This document shows positions 4,346 through 5,422 of a stretch of DNA of 5,422 nt, piece after piece. Each line of letters starts with the position of its first letter. Position 1 is the first letter of the stretch. The position numbers and the translations under genes were made by a program. A model generated the notes under the pieces. The model did no database searches and was not told where the DNA came from. It was given only the letters and a program-made list of their open reading frames with translations. Source of the DNA: Bacteroidota bacterium (GTDB lineage Bacteria > Bacteroidota > Bacteroidia > Chitinophagales > Chitinophagaceae); NCBI GenBank assembly GCA_028875955.1, contig JAGWTX010000192.1, positions 1-5,422 of the forward strand, written 5' to 3'.

Positions 4346-5422
4346 TTATAGGTTTTGCTTTTTCAGTTCAGACACTGCATGGTCCACTGCCCTGGCCGTA
4401 AACGCCATATAGGAGAGGGAAGGATTCACACAAGCCGCTGAAACCATGAAAGAACCATCCGTTACAAATACATTGGGCGCATCCCAAACCTGGTTGAATT
4501 TGTTGAGAACCGATGTCTTGGGATCATTTCCCATACGGGCAGTACCCATTTCATGGATGCCGCGTCCGGGGGTGCCATCGCCATCATGACCAACCACATC
4601 CTTCACGCCTGCATTGGTCAGCATCTCTACGGCATCATTCATCATATCCTTACGCATTTTCTTTTCGTTGTCTTTCAACTCACAATCAATGGCAAGAACA
4701 TTCAATCCCCATTTATCCTTTTTCGTTTTATCGAGCGTCACTTTGTTTTCATGATAAGGCAGGATCTCACCAAATCCGCCCATACCCATGGTCCATGAAC
4801 CTGGTTCAGACAGCGCATCTTTGAAATCACCGCCAATATTCATCTCGGCAATATCACGGCTCCAGCCCTGACGACTACCACCACCCTGATAACCAAATCC
4901 ACGGAGATAATCGCGCTTATCCCCAAACAGGTTCCGATAACGGGGTATATAAATCCCATTGGCCCTTCTTCCGAAATAATATTTGTCTTCATAACCCTCC
5001 ACTCTGCCGCTCGCACCCACACCCAGGTGGTGATCCATCAGGTTATGACCCAGTTCACCGCTGCTGCTTCCCAATCCATCGGGCCATACATCGGTTGCCG
5101 AGTTCATGAGTACCCAGGCTGAATTCAGGGTAGATGCGTTCAGGAATACAATCTTTGAATGAAAGGTGTACGTCTTGTTCGTTTCCGCATCCAGCACTTC
5201 CACACCGGTTGCCCTTTTCTTATCCTTATCGTATAAAATTTTGGTAACGATCGACCAGGGTCGAAGGGTAAGATTACCGGTTTTCATGGCTGCCGGCAAT
5301 GTAGATGACTGTGTACTGAAATAAGCACCGAACGGACAACCCAGCCAGCATTTATTCCGGAACTGACAATTGGTTCTTCCTTCCAGGGGTTGTGTGATAT
5401 TTGCCGTACGGCCAATGATCAT
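4346..5422 (-). CDS. GMC-family FAD-dependent oxidoreductase, N-terminus outside the window
   Basis: The visible 358 residues are the middle and C-terminal parts. The FAD-binding GxGxxG region, roughly 200 residues, lies beyond the window edge, and the ATG at 5422 is only an internal Met. Numbering from it, Cys19-x5-Cys25-x3-Cys29-Pro matches the cysteine region that holds a 3Fe-4S cluster in Burkholderia FAD glucose dehydrogenase. NASTLNSAWVLMNS (95-108) and GELGHNLMDH (122-131) are FAD-domain signatures. GIHEMGTARMG (288-298) and DAPNVFVTDGSF with CVNPSLSYMAFTARA (314-345) are the GMC C-terminal domain, with His290 and Asn333 as the likely catalytic pair. It should oxidise a sugar or glycoside hydroxyl and pass electrons to a cytochrome. 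It forms an operon with the subunit 3 gene. Substrate preference (glucose, gluconate or C3 of a glycoside) cannot be read. Confidence 0.92.
   Translation of the reverse strand: MIIGRTANITQPLEGRTNCQFRNKCWLGCPFGAYFSTQSSTLPAAMKTGNLTLRPWSIVTKILYDKDKKRATGVEVLDAETNKTYTFHSKIVFLNASTLNSAWVLMNSATDVWPDGLGSSSGELGHNLMDHHLGVGASGRVEGYEDKYYFGRRANGIYIPRYRNLFGDKRDYLRGFGYQGGGSRQGWSRDIAEMNIGGDFKDALSEPGSWTMGMGGFGEILPYHENKVTLDKTKKDKWGLNVLAIDCELKDNEKKMRKDMMNDAVEMLTNAGVKDVVGHDGDGTPGRGIHEMGTARMGNDPKTSVLNKFNQVWDAPNVFVTDGSFMVSAACVNPSLSYMAFTARAVDHAVSELKKQNL

Noticed and set aside
1..5422. Mobile elements, CRISPR arrays, tRNA or rRNA genes
   Set aside because: I saw no transposase motifs, terminal inverted repeats, regularly spaced repeats, or tRNA- or rRNA-like sequences in the window.

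Overview
The window looks like a chromosome segment of a Bacteroidota bacterium, most likely from the Chitinophagaceae or a close family. This is judged from memory of the families, not from a search. The reasons are the moderate GC content of the genes with AT-rich spacers, weak or absent Shine-Dalgarno sites, and the gene types. These include a Tat-exported Gfo/Idh/MocA oxidoreductase of the QKP type, a Tat-exported sugar isomerase/epimerase-like TIM barrel, and a GMC oxidoreductase paired with a gluconate 2-dehydrogenase subunit 3-type protein.

Layout. Positions 1-344 are AT-rich. They hold a possible 3' tail of an upstream gene (1-93), a possible 48-residue membrane protein (101-247) and a weak promoter/operator candidate in front of the next gene. 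Positions 345-794 encode a small exported protein of unknown function that starts at GTG. Positions 795-1202 are a 408-base gap. It has no convincing gene, but it carries a hairpin terminator that points to the minus strand, a pair of 10-base direct repeats and a 10-base palindrome. Positions 1203-2678 encode the Gfo/Idh/MocA oxidoreductase on the plus strand. A bidirectional terminator (2704-2739) separates it from three minus-strand genes. In transcription order these are the GMC oxidoreductase (5' end beyond the window edge), the subunit 3-like Tat lipoprotein, and the sugar isomerase/epimerase-like protein. Their spacing of 47 and 88 bases suggests one operon.

How the genes may work together. 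The GMC flavoprotein and its subunit 3 partner should form a periplasmic, membrane-anchored sugar or glycoside dehydrogenase complex. The GMC fragment keeps a three-cysteine pattern (C-x5-C-x3-C) like that of the 3Fe-4S cluster in direct-electron-transfer glucose dehydrogenases. The isomerase/epimerase-like protein and the convergent Gfo/Idh/MocA enzyme are also exported by Tat. This whole set resembles known systems that oxidise glycosides at C3 and then cleave or rearrange the 3-keto product. That reading is inference: no substrate can be read from the sequence, and no cytochrome partner, DUF1080 hydrolase or transporter lies inside the window.
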